A stretch of 64,000 bases of DNA. It comes from Bathynomus jamesi. Taxonomy: Eukaryota > Arthropoda > Malacostraca > Isopoda > Cirolanidae. The translations under genes were made by a program, and so were the position numbers. Shown one piece after another: positions 62,706 through 64,000 of the stretch (positions within the stretch are counted from its first letter, which is position 1; the number at the start of each line of letters is the position of its first letter). Below the pieces are notes generated by a model. It ran no database searches. It had not been told where the DNA came from and saw only the letters and a list, made by a program, of their open reading frames with translations. The stretch spans positions 702,001-766,000 of the forward strand of contig JAJOZX010001072.1 of NCBI GenBank assembly GCA_023014485.1, written 5' to 3'.

Positions 62706-64000
62706 ATCGGGTGGCCACAAAAAAACTTTACTTAATTGAAAGTTTAATAACTGCAACAATTCAAAACTTATGCGATTGAGATTTTGCACACATTAACAGA
62801 TGCATATAATCTATAACTGCTGGAATTTTCAAATATGTAGGTTCTATAGTTTTGTTACAGTGAACAATTTAAAAGCATATGTCTAAAAATAGCATGCCTG
62901 GTGTGCATCTGACACGTACGTGCGCTAGCGTAGGCTAAACCTAATGTAGCGTAGTATGACACTCGCGCTGGCGTAGGCTAAACCTAATGTGAATTTGCTT
63001 TCTTTTATTTTTCCGCTAAAACCCCGCCAGCATGACGTTAAGTAAAAGTGATAAAGCCATCATAGAAGCATGTGTCAAGGAAAAAGGTTGGAATGGAAAT
63101 AGGATTGTCCGAGAATTCTCCGCAAAGAACTGGACTCGTCAAAGTGTTTATAACTTAATAAGAAAGATAAAGGATACTGGATCAACAGCTAGAAAACCCG
63201 GCAGCGGCAGGCCCAAAAGTGTTTCAACAGAAGAAAATAAGGCTGCCGTGGAGGAACTGATTCAATCCCAGGAGAATACACCAGGAACTCATCGCTCCCA
63301 GAGACAGATTGCGTACGACCTTGGGATTTCTCGCTCCTCTGTACAAGGGATTGTAAAACGTTTGAAATTGAAGGCCTACAAGAGAATTCGAGTTTCTCGG
63401 CGTGATCAGAATGTAAGACAGCGTAGAAAGACCCGCTGTAAATCCCTATATGAACGCTACTCAGCTGAAGACGTGCAAAAAGTTGTTTACAGACGAAAAG
63501 GATTTCACGTTGGAGGTGGCCAAAAACAGGCAAAATGACAGGGTTTATGGTTCAAGGAAAAAGGACATTCCTCCCTCCAGGCTTTATCATGAAACCTCAC
63601 GATTCAGCAGAAAAGTAATGGTATCGGCGGGAATTTCATGGAAGGGGAAAACACGAATTCATTTTATTGCCACAAACGAAACTAAAGTTAACTCTGAGCG
63701 CTACATCAACCTGTTAGATAATGGGTTACTTCCTGATTGTCGTCAGCTGTATCCTGATGAGGCCTACATTTTCCAGCAAGATGGGGCACCCGCCCATACA
63801 AGCCGAGCGACCCAAAATCATCTAGAGCATGAGACCCTTAATTTCATCAAAAAGGCTGAATGGCCGCCTCAGTCTCCCGACTGTAATCCGATGGACTATT
63901 CAGTATGGGATTCCCTCATGGTGAAGGTTTACGGCAGCCAGAAAGACAAATTCACCGAAGATGAACTTAAGGAGAAAATCAGTAGAGCATGGGAGGATAT
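62705..64000 (+). mobile_element. DD37D (maT-type) mariner, cut by window end
   Basis: The left end lies at TATA|TCGGGTGGCCACAAAA within the Penelope GIY-YIG region. The right end is outside the window, so the terminal repeat and TA duplication cannot be checked on both sides. Confidence 0.75.
63032..64000 (+). pseudogene. DD37D transposase, one frameshift, 3' end outside window
   Basis: ATG at 63032 (MTLSKSDKAIIEACVKEKGW) opens a paired helix-turn-helix region (VREFSAKNWTRQSVYNLIRK, then TARKPGSGRPKS as AT-hook-like linker and RQIAYDLGISRSSVQGIVKR). After a frame change near 63470 comes LFTDEKDFTLE (first Asp), FQQDGAPAHTS (second Asp) and WPPQSPDCNPMDYSVWDSL (third Asp in PMD). I count 37 residues between the second and third. 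Apart from the frameshift it is well preserved. Confidence 0.85.

Overview
The window is a eukaryotic, almost certainly arthropod, intergenic or intronic region built nearly entirely from layered transposable elements and endogenised virus-like elements. The arthropod call rests on the families present (an errantivirus-like env retroelement, a Maverick/Polinton, DD41D, DD37D-type and DD37E mariners, Penelope-like elements), on TTAGG-type pentamers, on abundant (TA)n/(CA)n microsatellites and on a TATA + TCAGT core promoter. A decapod crustacean would fit the repeat style, but this is only a guess. There is no sign of a prokaryote.

Layout. 1-2.49 kb: AT-rich sequence, broken LINE pieces and a dispersed repeat. 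2.49-10.62 kb: a 5'-truncated Gypsy-type element with gag, pol and a baculovirus-F-like env, ending in a polypurine tract and a ~1.05 kb 3' LTR. Its env is split by a 203 bp MITE. 10.7-29.2 kb: a fossil Maverick/Polinton. Divergent from one point are protein-primed DNA polymerase B (minus strand) and, on the plus strand, packaging ATPase, two small conserved ORFs, integrase, penton-like protein, a small basic membrane/core-like protein, major capsid protein and adenain-type protease. Downstream of polB on the minus strand lie unrecognised ORFs (A, B, C). A and B recur as a diverged broken copy at 48.2-52.2 kb. The Maverick is itself hit by a mariner (beside the polB C-terminus), a hAT MITE (in the ATPase), a hAT-like transposon with ~380 bp inverted repeats (in the penton gene) that carries a solo LTR related to the Gypsy LTR, and a tandem Penelope element (29.3-33.2 kb) at the protease end.

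33.3-34.3 kb holds the best candidate for a host gene: on the minus strand, a TATA box 30 nt upstream of a TCAGT initiator, a 36 nt leader, and two phase-compatible coding exons with good splice sites. The protein is not recognised. Its third exon is not seen, so the Penelope and perhaps the whole Maverick may lie in its second intron.

34.3-64 kb is a mosaic of LINE fragments, tRNA-derived composite SINEs, foldback elements, DD41D and DD37E mariners, a MULE-like element with inverted terminal minisatellites and a FLYWCH remnant, a near-identical ~1.2 kb duplication (50.3-51.5 and 57.6-58.9 kb), an inverted pair of Penelope fragments (60.9-62.7 kb) and a DD37D mariner cut by the window end.

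Functionally almost everything is decayed. The clearest intact reading frames are the Maverick integrase (354 codons), the 119-codon basic protein and the 89-codon ORF. The informative content is the nesting order, the precise target-site duplications that can be read off, the unknown A/B/C genes and the spliced gene.
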